From: VXPQ01 sp965232485
GTDB taxonomy: Bacteria; Bacteroidota; Rhodothermia; Rhodothermales; VXPQ01
Direction: 5' to 3'
DNA: 64,000 bases
Assembly: GCA_965232485.1 (NCBI GenBank)
Contig: OZ246975.1
Coordinates: forward strand, 2,418,001 to 2,482,000
This document shows positions 54,416 to 62,166 of the stretch, piece by piece. The notes below the pieces were generated by a model. That model worked only from the letters and a program-made list of their open reading frames with translations. It ran no database searches and had not been told where the DNA came from. Made by a program: the position numbers and the translations under genes. The first letter of the stretch is position 1. The number at the start of each line of letters is the position of its first letter.

Positions 54416-54535
54416 GGGCTGTCTTCTTGCTGGGAAATGAGGCTTGATTCAGAGGCTACAGGTCGTAATTCTGGCGTTGATCCGGCGAGGGGCGCAATTG
54501 GTCTGGCGATTTTTTGAGGCAAATCATAGAGAAAT

Positions 54536-54551
54536 GTTACAATTTTGTAAC
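54536..54551. promoter_or_regulatory. 16-bp perfect dyad GTTACAATTTTGTAAC
   Basis: GTTACAA-TT-TTGTAAC is a perfect inverted repeat inside an AT-rich stretch, about 120 bp upstream of the small gene that precedes the secreted nuclease (minus strand). It has the form of an operator for a dimeric repressor. Confidence 0.4.
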
Positions 54552-54827
54552 GATAGAGTCAATGCCGCGAGGGCCTGCGGGGGGATAAATTCGCAGGCCG
54601 GGCCGGCCGTCGCAGGGCCATTCTTGTATTGCCCGCCGTACCGCGTATCAGAGGAGCGCCAAGGATTTTGCCGCTATCCGCGACGCGCAAGCGGATTTCC
54701 CAGACACTTTTCCGAGGCCGTTTCGTCCAAAATCGTTTATGCGTCACATGTGGCGAAACGCTGTTGTGCGCCCGAAGCACGGATTTGCGTCGCAGCGCTC
54801 CTTTTTATTGGCCGCTTTTACATCTTT

Positions 54828-54945
54828 CTGTCCGCTAAATTCATTTGCCGGACACCTCTGACCGTCAAACGATTTTAGCGGTCATTTTAGGAAACATCTG
54901 TCCGAAAAGTTGATTTAATGGGTGCCTCTGGTCAGCAAATTATCG
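54828..54945. repeat. Degenerate 30-40-bp repeats upstream of fic
   Basis: Four consecutive units start TCTGTCCGCTAAAT, TCTGACCGTCAAAC, TCTGTCCGAAAAGT and TCTGGTCAGCAAAT, with roughly 30-40-bp periodicity and partly conserved CATTTGCCGGACACC or GGTGCC tails. Related units precede both nitroreductase copies. Confidence 0.55.
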
Positions 54946-55023
54946 CCAGAATCATCTCGCAATTCTTCCGCCCACCCTGTTTTCCGGATGAGAATGAACA
55001 TTTGATAATACGGAAGAAGCCCG

Positions 55024-56142
55024 ATGGCGCCTGTGCATTACCATATAGATCGATTTCCCCCGGAAGATCGTTTGGATTGGCCGGAGTTAATACCCTTGTT
55101 GGGTCCTGCCGTGGCTGCCGTCGCGCGCTATGACGGGATGCTGGCGGCGGTTCCTAATCCCGGCGTTCTATTGGCTCAACTAACCACACAGGAAGCCGAG
55201 CTTTCGTCGCGAATTGAGGGCACGCAGGCTACTATCGGCGAAGTGCTGGAATTTGAGGCTGGACGAAAAGTGGAATCGCAAGAGCGACAGCACGACATTC
55301 ACGAGGTGTTGAATTATCGGTCTGCCATGCGATTGGCTGAAAACATGCTTCGAGAAATGCCCTTATCTCTGCGGGTAATTCGGGCAGCGCATAAGGAATT
55401 GCTTGATAGCGTGCGCGGCCAAAACAAGGCGCCCGGCGAATTCAGACGCATACCCAACTGGATAGGCCCGCCGGGATCTACGATAGAGCACGCTACCTAC
55501 GTTCCGATTGGCGCGAACAAACTGCCCGACGCTATGTCCAGATGGGAGCGCTACATGCACGAAGATGCGCCTGATCGCCTGGTTCAACTTGGCATTCTCC
55601 ATGCCGAGTTTGAAGCGCTTCATCCATTCCTGGACGGCAACGGGCGATTGGGGCGCATGCTGATTCCTCTCTTCCTGTGGCAACGCGAACTTATCAGGGA
55701 GCCTATGTTCTACATCAGCGCTTACTTCGAAGCGCGGCGCAATATCTATTACGAGCGGTTGCTCGCGGTTACCCGCGACGATGACTGGACCGGCTGGTGT
55801 CGTTTCTTTTTGGAAGCGGTACAGGCGCAGGCTGAAGAGAATACGCGGAAAGTGCAAGGTATCCTTGATCTCTATGAGGATATGAAGCGTCGGGTAGCAA
55901 CGATGACGCGATCTCCTTATGCTATCCACGCACTGGATTCAATTTTTCAGAGACCCATTTTTAGCAGTACGAGCTTTTCGCAAACCGGCGGGATTCCGGG
56001 GCGTACGGCAAGACGAATTCTGGATGCGCTGTGTGAGGGAGGAGTGCTGGAACTGCTTGATGCAGGTGGCGGGCGCCGGCAACGTTTTTTCCTTTTTCGC
56101 CCGCTGCTCCATCTTATTGAAGGTATTGACGCCTTCCGATAA
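55024..56142 (+). CDS. Fic-domain protein (probable AMPylator)
   Basis: A 372-residue protein. An N-terminal region holds the autoinhibitory helix motif SSRIEGTQ (residues 61-68), so this is a class II Fic protein. The Fic core has HPFLDGNGRLGR at residues 200-211 (catalytic His and anion-binding loop) and an upstream flap region near RRIPNWIGPPG. A C-terminal winged-helix-like segment (TGGIPGRTARRILDALCEGGVLELLD) follows. It probably transfers AMP to a hydroxyl of a target protein; the target is unknown. Class II Fic proteins need no separate antitoxin. It is flanked on both sides by the degenerate TCTGACCG repeats, and its base composition is less GC-rich than the core genes. Confidence 0.92.
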   Translation: MAPVHYHIDRFPPEDRLDWPELIPLLGPAVAAVARYDGMLAAVPNPGVLLAQLTTQEAELSSRIEGTQATIGEVLEFEAGRKVESQERQHDIHEVLNYRSAMRLAENMLREMPLSLRVIRAAHKELLDSVRGQNKAPGEFRRIPNWIGPPGSTIEHATYVPIGANKLPDAMSRWERYMHEDAPDRLVQLGILHAEFEALHPFLDGNGRLGRMLIPLFLWQRELIREPMFYISAYFEARRNIYYERLLAVTRDDDWTGWCRFFLEAVQAQAEENTRKVQGILDLYEDMKRRVATMTRSPYAIHALDSIFQRPIFSSTSFSQTGGIPGRTARRILDALCEGGVLELLDAGGGRRQRFFLFRPLLHLIEGIDAFR

Positions 56143-56175
56143 GAATTTTCAGCATTATCCGGCCATCGCCCCTTT

Positions 56176-56293
56176 TGTTGGTCGCTTTTGTTATGATCTG
56201 ACCGTCAAATCCATTTGTTGGCCACAAGTGACCGCTAAATGCGTTTGTTGGCCATTTTTACTCTCATCTGTCCGCCAAGTCTCCTTTGTCGCC
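56176..56293. repeat. Degenerate 30-40-bp repeats upstream of truncated nitroreductase
   Basis: Units TCTGACCGTCAAATCC, TGACCGCTAAATGCG and TCTGTCCGCCAAGTC, each followed by (T)TTGTTGGCCA-like or TTTGTCGCC tails, run right up to the ATG. They resemble the units before fic and before the intact nitroreductase gene. Confidence 0.6.
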
Positions 56294-56857
56294 ATGAAAC
56301 TCCAGCCCGTTTCCTATTCCCCGGACGAAGCGCTCAACGCTGCATTGCGCGTTGCAGCTTCGGCGCCGAGCGGCGCGAATCGTCAGCCGTGGCGTTTCGT
56401 GGTGGTGCGCGACGCCGGGATCAAGGCTCGCATCCGCGTAGCCTCGGAAGCCGAGGAACGCGCATTCTACAACCGCCGGGCCACCCGCGAATGGCTGGAA
56501 GCGCTGGCCCCGTTGGGCACGGACGAAAACAAACCGTTTCTGGAAGAGGCCCCGGCGCTCATCGCCATTTTTCTCGAACGCTACGGACTGGGCCCGGACG
56601 GAGAACGCATCAAGAACTACTATGCGTCGGAATCGGTGGGCATTGCCACAGGCTTTTTGATTGCGGCGCTGCACCATGCGGGCGTCGCCACCCTTACGCA
56701 CACGCCCAGTCCGATGCGCTTCCTGAACGAAATTCTGGACCGGCCGAATAACGAGACCCCGTTTTTGTTGCTCGTAGCAGGTTATCCGAGTCAGGACGCC
56801 GAAGTACCCGACATCGAAAGACTGCCGCTTGAGGCGGTGGTGCGCTATGTGGGGTGA
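56294..56857 (+). pseudogene. Nitroreductase copy with 29-residue in-frame N-terminal deletion
   Basis: This 187-residue open frame is nearly identical to the gene at 60370-61020 after residue 14, but lacks the segment with RRTVRHFDTRLIPDEVIE. That segment normally holds the first FMN-phosphate-binding arginines of the nitroreductase fold. The deletion joins PDEA directly to the ALRVAASAPSGANRQPW block, as expected from recombination between the two PDE-encoding stretches. The rest (APSGANRQPWRFV, NYYASESVGIATGFLIAALHHAG) is intact, so a protein could be made, but FMN binding is doubtful. Probably decaying; alternatively it has a new function. Confidence 0.7.
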
Positions 56858-56913
56858 CAGGCCTTCCGTCCCGCAGGGTCCCGGGTCTACGGCTCAGAAC
56901 CGGTACGAGACGC

Positions 56914-57681
56914 TCACAATGGGCCGGGTGTCATAGTATCCTCGAACCAATGGGCAAACCACGCCTCGACTCCTGCTGTGCTGGACAAGAACCGTGCGCC
57001 TGCAATGAGGATCGAAGAGCCTTCCTCCTCGATAGCGATGCGACGGAATTCACCGAACACCTTGAGTTGGCCTTTGGCGAACATGAATACCGAGACATCC
57101 TGGCCCACAGCCACCACCCCTCCAGAAGTATACTCGTTTGCTATTTCCGTCCCGACGAATCCGATGGAAAGGTGTCCAGCGGCCCGTTTCGTCATGTTCG
57201 TAGAGAGCTCCAAAGAAGCCCCGTAAAGCCAAAGGTCCCAATCTTTCTCCGTTGGCAGGACAATAATGCCTCTTATGCCGGCGGTCAGTAGTTTCCCATT
57301 GTACACGCGCAACTTGGGCGCCAAATACGGAAAGAAATCGATTTCCGATATAGGGAAGTCATCAGCCTCGAACCTCCAGGCGCCAGAGCCAAGTCCCAGC
57401 GTGAAGTAGTTCGTGACGCCGTAGGCGGCGTGCACGATAAACGGCAGCGAGGTGTCTCCCTCGCCAGACCATTGCGCCAACGCGTCGGTACCGGCATACC
57501 CTGCGGCCAGGTAACCGTTTTTGGCCGGGAGCGTGTATGCGTTAGAACCTGTGAACCCGGGCGTGAAAAACACCCGCGGCGGAACAGGATCCGGAACGGA
57601 AGCGGTCTGGGCCCCGCTCACGGACGCGCTAAAATAAAAGACCGTTATTGCGAAGGCGACGACGATGGCTCGGGGCTTCAA
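56914..57681 (-). CDS. Putative outer-membrane protein, unknown family
   Basis: A 255-residue exported protein with signal peptide MKPRAIVVAFAITVFYFSASVSGAQ. Glycine- and aromatic-rich alternating segments follow (AAYGVTNYFTLGLGSGAWRFEADDFP, LWLYGASLELSTNMTKRAAGHLSIGFVG, VFGEFRRIAIEEEGSSILIAGARFL), suggesting a small beta-barrel. The start chosen is a TTG with a good Shine-Dalgarno AGAGAGG; the frame is open further upstream to another TTG but without a better signal. No family recognised. It is convergent with the truncated nitroreductase copy. Confidence 0.6.
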   Translation of the reverse strand: MKPRAIVVAFAITVFYFSASVSGAQTASVPDPVPPRVFFTPGFTGSNAYTLPAKNGYLAAGYAGTDALAQWSGEGDTSLPFIVHAAYGVTNYFTLGLGSGAWRFEADDFPISEIDFFPYLAPKLRVYNGKLLTAGIRGIIVLPTEKDWDLWLYGASLELSTNMTKRAAGHLSIGFVGTEIANEYTSGGVVAVGQDVSVFMFAKGQLKVFGEFRRIAIEEEGSSILIAGARFLSSTAGVEAWFAHWFEDTMTPGPL

Positions 57682-58050
57682 GAGGTCCTCTCTGGTTAGA
57701 AAGCAGATGGGCCTGTCAATGCATGAACTCGGGTAATTCCGCAAGCCCCAATGTTTTTGAATTGAATAACAAATAAAATGTTGCAGAAAAATCCGAGGGG
57801 CGGGAAGGCCAACGAGGGTTCCCGGGATTTTTCAAGCGAAAAACCCTATTTTCCAACGAAACAGTTATAAAGGCGCGACAATTGGGTATATTTCCGGATA
57901 TGGTGCTATGGAAGTGGGGCGCGCAACGACCAGGCCGCATCGTGTTGGTTGACGATAAGGCTCGTTTCAAAATCTCCGGGAGCCGCTGACCCCGGAATCC
58001 CTTAATATGGAGCATCGCTTGTTCCGGTTTAACAGTACCGTCCGAACTTC
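57682..58050. other. Intergenic region, no gene seen
   Basis: Contains an AT-rich stretch near 57755-57790 that may hold the promoter of the minus-strand outer-membrane gene, and otherwise no motif. The part next to the zwf-like fragment is not related to the region upstream of the intact zwf, so duplication does not extend upstream of the start codon. Confidence 0.4.
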
Positions 58051-58830
58051 ATGCGCTCCTTCCAACCCCACCTTTTCGTCATCCTCGGCGCCAGCGGCGA
58101 TCTGACGTCGCGCAAGCTGGTGCCTGCTTTGTTTCATCTTATGGAGCGTCCCACGAGCGGATCGCGCACGATAAAGAGCAAGCTCCAGGCAAAAGGCGTT
58201 TGCATCGCCAGAAGCCGAATCGTTCGTTTGATGCGCCTTATGGGCCTTAGGGCCATCTACGCTAAGCGCCGCATGTCGTCTCCCGGGACAGGGCACAAGA
58301 TATATCCCTACCTGCTCAAGACAATGAAGATCGACAAACTCGGCCAGGTCTATGCGGCGGACATTACGTACATCCCTATGGCGAAAGGCTTTCTTTATCT
58401 CGTGGTCGTGATCGACTGGTACAGCCGCAAGGTGCTTGCCCGCCGGCTCTCGAACACGCTCGACGCAGGCTTTTGCGTCGAAGCGGCAGAAGAAGCCATT
58501 GTCCGCTATGGAGCGCCCGATGTGTTCAACACGGACCAGGGGGCGCAGTTCACGTCGGAGGCGTTCACGGGCGCGCTCAAGGCGCACGGGGTACGTATCT
58601 CCATGGACGGCAAGGGCCGCTGGCTGGACAACGTGTACGTGGAGCGCCTCTGGCGCAGCCTCAAACAGGAAGAAGTCTACCGGCGCGCCTACGACACGGT
58701 GGCCGAGGCCAGGAAGGGAATCGCCGATTACCTGCGCTACTTCAACGAAGAGCGCCCCCACCAGGGACTTGACAATAGAACCCCCGACGACGTATATTAC
58801 AGACGAAAGCCGCTGACCAAGGCGGCGTAA
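58051..58830 (+). pseudogene. Chimeric ORF: zwf N-terminus fused in frame to truncated IS3-family transposase
   Basis: A 259-residue open frame. Residues 1-33 (with the GASGDLTSRKLVPALFHLMER block) are the NADP-binding start of glucose-6-phosphate dehydrogenase, matching 96 nt of the intact zwf at 63768-63863 with three differences, all synonymous. From codon 34 the protein is an IS3-family OrfB: the HTH_21 remainder (SGSRTIKSKLQAKGVCIARSRIV), then the DDE integrase core with ADITYI, FNTDQGAQFTSEAF and DNVYVERLWRSLKQEEVY, and the closing ERPHQGLDNRTP. OrfA and about the first 40 OrfB residues are missing, so transposition is unlikely, though the catalytic triad is intact. Confidence 0.85.
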
Positions 58831-58888
58831 CCCACCGCAGCCCTGCACCTGAAACGACCCGGACTAACTGTCCGAATTTCCCGAACCA
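58149..58888 (+). mobile_element. 5'-truncated IS3-family insertion sequence remnant
   Basis: Begins at the junction with zwf-derived sequence and continues through the transposase to a candidate right inverted repeat TGTCCGAATTTCCCGAACCA (58869-58888), which ends in CA as IS3 elements do. No left end or OrfA is present. The insertion or deletion event left transposase sequence in frame behind the zwf start. Confidence 0.65.
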
Positions 58889-58948
58889 TTTCTTAGTAAA
58901 CGACTTGAGATCGCCCACATCCTTGTAAAGCCGTGTGAATTACAAGGC

Positions 58949-59095
58949 TCACTTCTTTTTAGGCGGGGGTGGAGGTGGCGGAGGTGGTTTTGTCGCAATA
59001 GTGGATTCGGGAGGCGGGGGACTGGCTGCATAATCCAAACTACTTGCACGATCAGAAGGTTGTGTCTTCGGGGAAGTAGTTTTTTCTTTTGCCAT
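58949..59095 (-). CDS. 48-residue polyproline-tailed small protein
   Basis: Product MAKEKTTSPKTQPSD... ends in KP9-KKK: nine consecutive prolines followed by three lysines. There is no signal peptide. The ATG lies 4 nt after the stop of the DUF6338 gene, so the two are very probably co-transcribed. A second protein of the same design (MAKEQ..., P8 then AKK) is encoded just upstream of that gene. Translation of such a proline run would depend on EF-P. The family is not known to me; a proline-rich ligand for a partner protein or a stalling leader are possible. Confidence 0.6.
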   Translation of the reverse strand: MAKEKTTSPKTQPSDRASSLDYAASPPPPESTIATKPPPPPPPPPKKK

Positions 59096-59099
59096 TGGT

Positions 59100-59735
59100 T
59101 TAGTCGGCAGATTGATTTACGGGCTCTTCAGGAAGAAATTCTACCATCTCGACTTCCGACACGGAGACAAGAATAGCCGTGACTCCCGTTATAGGTGTTC
59201 TCTTATTCTTCTCTGATAGCCACTCACCTTCTTCAATAAAAAAATGTCCTTCACCGGGACTGCTGGGCCACTCCGTAGGCCATCCATAGAGACGTCGTCC
59301 ACCACTCATATGTAGGACAACGTAGCAATTTGAAAGTCTGGAGAAAGCAGAATACCATTCTGATGGATAGGAAGTTTCTTTGGTAAAGCCCCGATTTCGA
59401 AGACAACGATGAATTGTATCATTATTCATAAGATAGACAATTGATAAGCCAAGTATTACTGCAAAAATAAATGATATAGAAAATATCAAAGTTTTATTCC
59501 ATGAATCCATCTCAATTATAGTACCAATAATCCAGTCAATTATAGTACCAGCAATCCAAAATAGAGTTGATATAATTATAGTAAAAATAGAGGCTTGGAT
59601 AATCTGTTCAAATGCTGCAGGTCGTGGATGTGAAGTAAATAAATAAAAAACACTAACAGTCACAAATCCTGGTAGAATAAACAACAGAAAATTTACAGAT
59701 TCCTCGGAAAATAACCAATCCATATTTTTGTCCAA
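59100..59735 (-). CDS. DUF6338 family membrane protein
   Basis: A 211-residue protein. N-terminal hydrophobic segments (about 15-35, NFLLFILPGFVTVSVFYLF; 45-75; 80-105, LIFSISFIFAVILGLSIVYLM) are followed by a C-terminal soluble beta-rich domain with SEWYSAFSRLSNCYVVLHMSGGRRLYGWPTEWPSSPGEGHFFIEEGEW and VTAILVSVSEVEMVEFLPEEP, the pattern of DUF6338. Function unknown. The gene is strikingly AT-rich compared with the window, a sign of recent acquisition, and is flanked on both sides by genes for polyproline-tailed small proteins on the same strand. Confidence 0.75.
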   Translation of the reverse strand: MDKNMDWLFSEESVNFLLFILPGFVTVSVFYLFTSHPRPAAFEQIIQASIFTIIISTLFWIAGTIIDWIIGTIIEMDSWNKTLIFSISFIFAVILGLSIVYLMNNDTIHRCLRNRGFTKETSYPSEWYSAFSRLSNCYVVLHMSGGRRLYGWPTEWPSSPGEGHFFIEEGEWLSEKNKRTPITGVTAILVSVSEVEMVEFLPEEPVNQSAD

Positions 59736-59822
59736 TATTTTATAATGCTAACTAATCTGAAATCGGCATCGGTGGCCAAAGTAGCATGCTGTCTTCTCTA
59801 TCACTGCATAGATGACTCATCT

Positions 59823-59954
59823 TTATTTCTTCGCTGGGGGTGGAGGTGGAGGTGGAGGCTTTGCCGTATTAGCATTGTTATGCGATAAGCCTCTAGTCGA
59901 AGAGCCTTCCGTGATAGGTTGACGGCCGGGAGGAGGGTTTTGTTCTTTGGCCAT
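59823..59954 (-). CDS. 43-residue polyproline-tailed small protein
   Basis: Product MAKEQNPPPGRQPITEG... ends in KP8-AKK. It shares the MAKE start and the KP(8-9)...KK end with the 48-residue protein at 58949-59095, while the middles differ. It lies 87 nt upstream of the DUF6338 gene on the same strand. The frame is open upstream, but the MAKE start matches the sister protein. Function unknown. Confidence 0.55.
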   Translation of the reverse strand: MAKEQNPPPGRQPITEGSSTRGLSHNNANTAKPPPPPPPPAKK

Positions 59955-60369
59955 GGTGTCTAACTTTTTTAGGATTTTGAGGGCGTGTATGTGCTGCCTT
60001 AGCCATGTTGCCATTGCAGGCCGCGACTGGGCATGAAGATTATAGGGGTGTGGCCTTGAGTTGGTTCCCGTACTGAGAAAAATTTCGCGTACGCTGGTTT
60101 GGGACCAGCTTTTTTCGCTTTTTACTCCGCTCCAAGCCTTAACCTTTTACTGTCCATGCCATCCCGCCTGCGTGAAGGAAAAGATATCGGGGGTTGCCGA
60201 GAGATCGTATCGCAATGCCGGAAAGGTGTCTTGTACCGCTGTTTCTAAGGCAGCATGGCCTTATTCGCCACATTGTGGCCCAGAACCCATTCGCCGGACA
60301 CTTCTGACCGCCGAACCCGTTTGTTGGCCACTTTTGCCTCGATCTGACTATTCAGCCTCCTTCGTTACC
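59955..60369. other. 415-bp intergenic region ahead of intact nitroreductase
   Basis: No gene seen. The part nearest the small protein is AT-rich and may carry its promoter (minus strand). From about 60250 it contains TCTGACCG-type degenerate repeats up to the nitroreductase start. Confidence 0.4.
60281..60369. repeat. Degenerate 30-40-bp repeats upstream of intact nitroreductase
   Basis: ATTCGCCGGACACT, then TCTGACCGCCGAACCCGTTT with tail GTTGGCCAC, then TCTGACTATTCAGCCTCC run to the ATG. The middle unit is closest to those upstream of the truncated copy at 56.2 kb, showing that the upstream region was duplicated with the gene. Confidence 0.6.
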
Positions 60370-61020
60370 ATGAAATTGCAGCCCGTTGCCTATCCCCCGG
60401 ACGAAGCGATCCGTCGCGCGCAGCGTTTCGCGGACGAAATGGCATGCCGCCGCACCGTGCGCCATTTTGATACCCGGCTTATCCCGGACGAGGTGATCGA
60501 AGCCGCATTGCGGGTTGCCGCTTCGGCGCCGAGCGGCGCGAATCGTCAGCCGTGGCGTTTCGTGGTGGTGCGCGACGCCGGGGTCAAGGCCCGCATCCGC
60601 GTAGCGGCGGAAGCCGAGGAACGCGCATTCTACAACCGCCGGGCCACCCGCGAATGGCTGGAAGTGCTGGCTCCGTTGGGCACGGACGAAAACAAACCGT
60701 TTCTGGAAGAGGCCCCGGCGCTTATCGCCATTTTCCTTGAACGATACGGACTGGGGAAGGACGGCAAACGCATCAAGAACTACTATGCGTCGGAATCCGT
60801 GGGCATTGCCACAGGCTTTTTGATCGCGGCGCTGCACCATGCAGGCGTCGCCACCCTTACGCACACGCCCAGTCCGATGCGCTTTCTGAACGAAATTCTG
60901 GACCGGCCGCGCAACGAGACGCCGTTTTTGCTGCTCGTAGCGGGATACCCGAGTAAGGACGCCGAAGTGCCGGATATCGAAAAACTGCCGTTCGATACGG
61001 TGGTTCGTTATGTGGGGTAA
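60370..61020 (+). CDS. Nitroreductase family protein (intact copy)
   Basis: A 216-residue FMN-dependent oxidoreductase of the nitroreductase fold. The N-terminal FMN-binding arginines lie in ACRRTVRHFDTR, the second FMN/substrate segment is ASAPSGANRQPWRFVVV, and SVGIATGFLIAALHHAGVATLTHTPSPM and the C-terminal LLVAGYPSKDAEVP (Gly/Tyr region) follow. Members reduce nitro groups, quinones or flavins, or dehalogenate (the iodotyrosine deiodinase-like branch has a similar RRTVR...PSG pattern); the natural substrate is open. ATG 60370 matches the paralogue's start. It converges on the HigBA-type operon. Confidence 0.88.
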   Translation: MKLQPVAYPPDEAIRRAQRFADEMACRRTVRHFDTRLIPDEVIEAALRVAASAPSGANRQPWRFVVVRDAGVKARIRVAAEAEERAFYNRRATREWLEVLAPLGTDENKPFLEEAPALIAIFLERYGLGKDGKRIKNYYASESVGIATGFLIAALHHAGVATLTHTPSPMRFLNEILDRPRNETPFLLLVAGYPSKDAEVPDIEKLPFDTVVRYVG

Positions 61021-61048
61021 CAGGCATAAAGCCCATTTTCATGCTTTG

Positions 61049-62155
61049 TCACTCCTCTACTCCTTCATCACACCATTCCAATCGGACTTTAAGCCCATTC
61101 AGGTGAGTCCACGGCAAGTGCTTCTCATGTTGGAGCATTCCGACAAGGATGCCGGGCGCGATGCCCTGTCGGGCGGCGAATTCGAGAACCGATCTTTTGC
61201 TGCGTGGGCGAGTTGCAACAAATTTTTCCCATTCATGCCGGGACACAAGAGCATTCGACGCCCATGCATTCGCCTCTGCTTCAATATCCGCCCCGCCGCC
61301 CCGAATTTTTTGACCATCGACAAACATGTTCTTTTTGCTATGGAGAAAGATATGCGCTGCTTCGTGAAAGAAGGTGAACCACAGGTGATCGTCCGTTTTA
61401 TGGCGTATGCTTAGTTGAATGATCGCCTTCCGGGGAGAAAGCCATCTTGCTGCTCCGCTAGGGGCCATCTTTGACAGGGGCTGGACAAGGATTAGAGCCA
61501 CCCCAGCCTGATTGCAACGTTGTTGTGCTTCGGCCAGCGCTTTTTCAAACGGCTCCGAGGTCAGGTTGCGAATCTCGCGCAACGCCCGCCTGAAACGTCC
61601 GTCGTTATATTCTGCGCAAACCTGTTGTTGCGCCTCGATTTCTCCAAGACGCAACCATGTAGCCAGCACGACCTCGTCACTCCTGAAACTCGGCGAATGG
61701 CGATACGCCACATTCGCCAGGCTATACCTTGTATTCCAGGCTTCGACAGACGCCACGCCAAAAAAAGAGAGAATACCGGACATGGCGTCTGCATCCGAGT
61801 CGGGTTTCCGAATAGCGCCGCGTTTCGCGAGTTCTGCAATGGGAAATCGTTGCAACCATGCAGCGCATCTGGTCGCTTCGGCAGATTCGGCTTTTCGGGC
61901 AAGATGTAATTGATATTTCTTTTCGATACCGAGCCAGATGCCCGCATTAAGACCCAGCACCTTTTCGAATTGCAGCGCTGTTTCCGGTTCAACAGGCGCT
62001 TTGCCTGCAATGATTTCGCTGATCAGTTTCGCAGAGCGCCCGCATCGACGAGCGAATTCGGCCTGCGAGAGACCTCGCGCTTCAAGGTGCTCACCCAGAA
62101 TCCAGCCTGGAGGAACCGCATAGTCCGGTCGATATTGGTTGATGGTGGCGGCCAT
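61049..62155 (-). CDS. HigA-type antitoxin fused to ImmA/IrrE-like metalloprotease
   Basis: A 368-residue protein. An N-terminal XRE helix-turn-helix (about 15-75, LGEHLEARGLSQAEFARRCGRSAKLISEIIAGKAPVEPETALQFEKVLG) of the HigA type is followed by a linker and a C-terminal ImmA/IrrE (COG2856) domain. That domain has the zinc motif HEAAH at residues 264-268 and a downstream EAEANAWA glutamate. It probably represses its own operon and neutralises the toxin encoded 11 nt upstream; the protease may cleave a repressor, as in mobile-element ImmA/ImmR pairs. Confidence 0.88.
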   Translation of the reverse strand: MAATINQYRPDYAVPPGWILGEHLEARGLSQAEFARRCGRSAKLISEIIAGKAPVEPETALQFEKVLGLNAGIWLGIEKKYQLHLARKAESAEATRCAAWLQRFPIAELAKRGAIRKPDSDADAMSGILSFFGVASVEAWNTRYSLANVAYRHSPSFRSDEVVLATWLRLGEIEAQQQVCAEYNDGRFRRALREIRNLTSEPFEKALAEAQQRCNQAGVALILVQPLSKMAPSGAARWLSPRKAIIQLSIRHKTDDHLWFTFFHEAAHIFLHSKKNMFVDGQKIRGGGADIEAEANAWASNALVSRHEWEKFVATRPRSKRSVLEFAARQGIAPGILVGMLQHEKHLPWTHLNGLKVRLEWCDEGVEE

Positions 62156-62166
62156 CTTGTTTTGTT

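Larger units (their letters stand above)
54416..55023. other. 608-bp intergenic region with a dyad and degenerate repeats, no gene seen
   Basis: No convincing coding region. It contains the dyad at 54536-54551 in an AT-rich stretch, a GC-rich stretch without visible signals, and from about 54828 four degenerate 30-40-bp units beginning TCTG(T/A)CCG. Short open frames here lack coding character. Some of the AT-rich sequence must hold promoters for the minus-strand nuclease pair and the plus-strand fic gene. Confidence 0.5.

Noticed and set aside
56854..57291. A 145-codon plus-strand frame after the truncated nitroreductase
   Set aside because: It is antisense to the better-supported outer-membrane protein with signal peptide; no motif.
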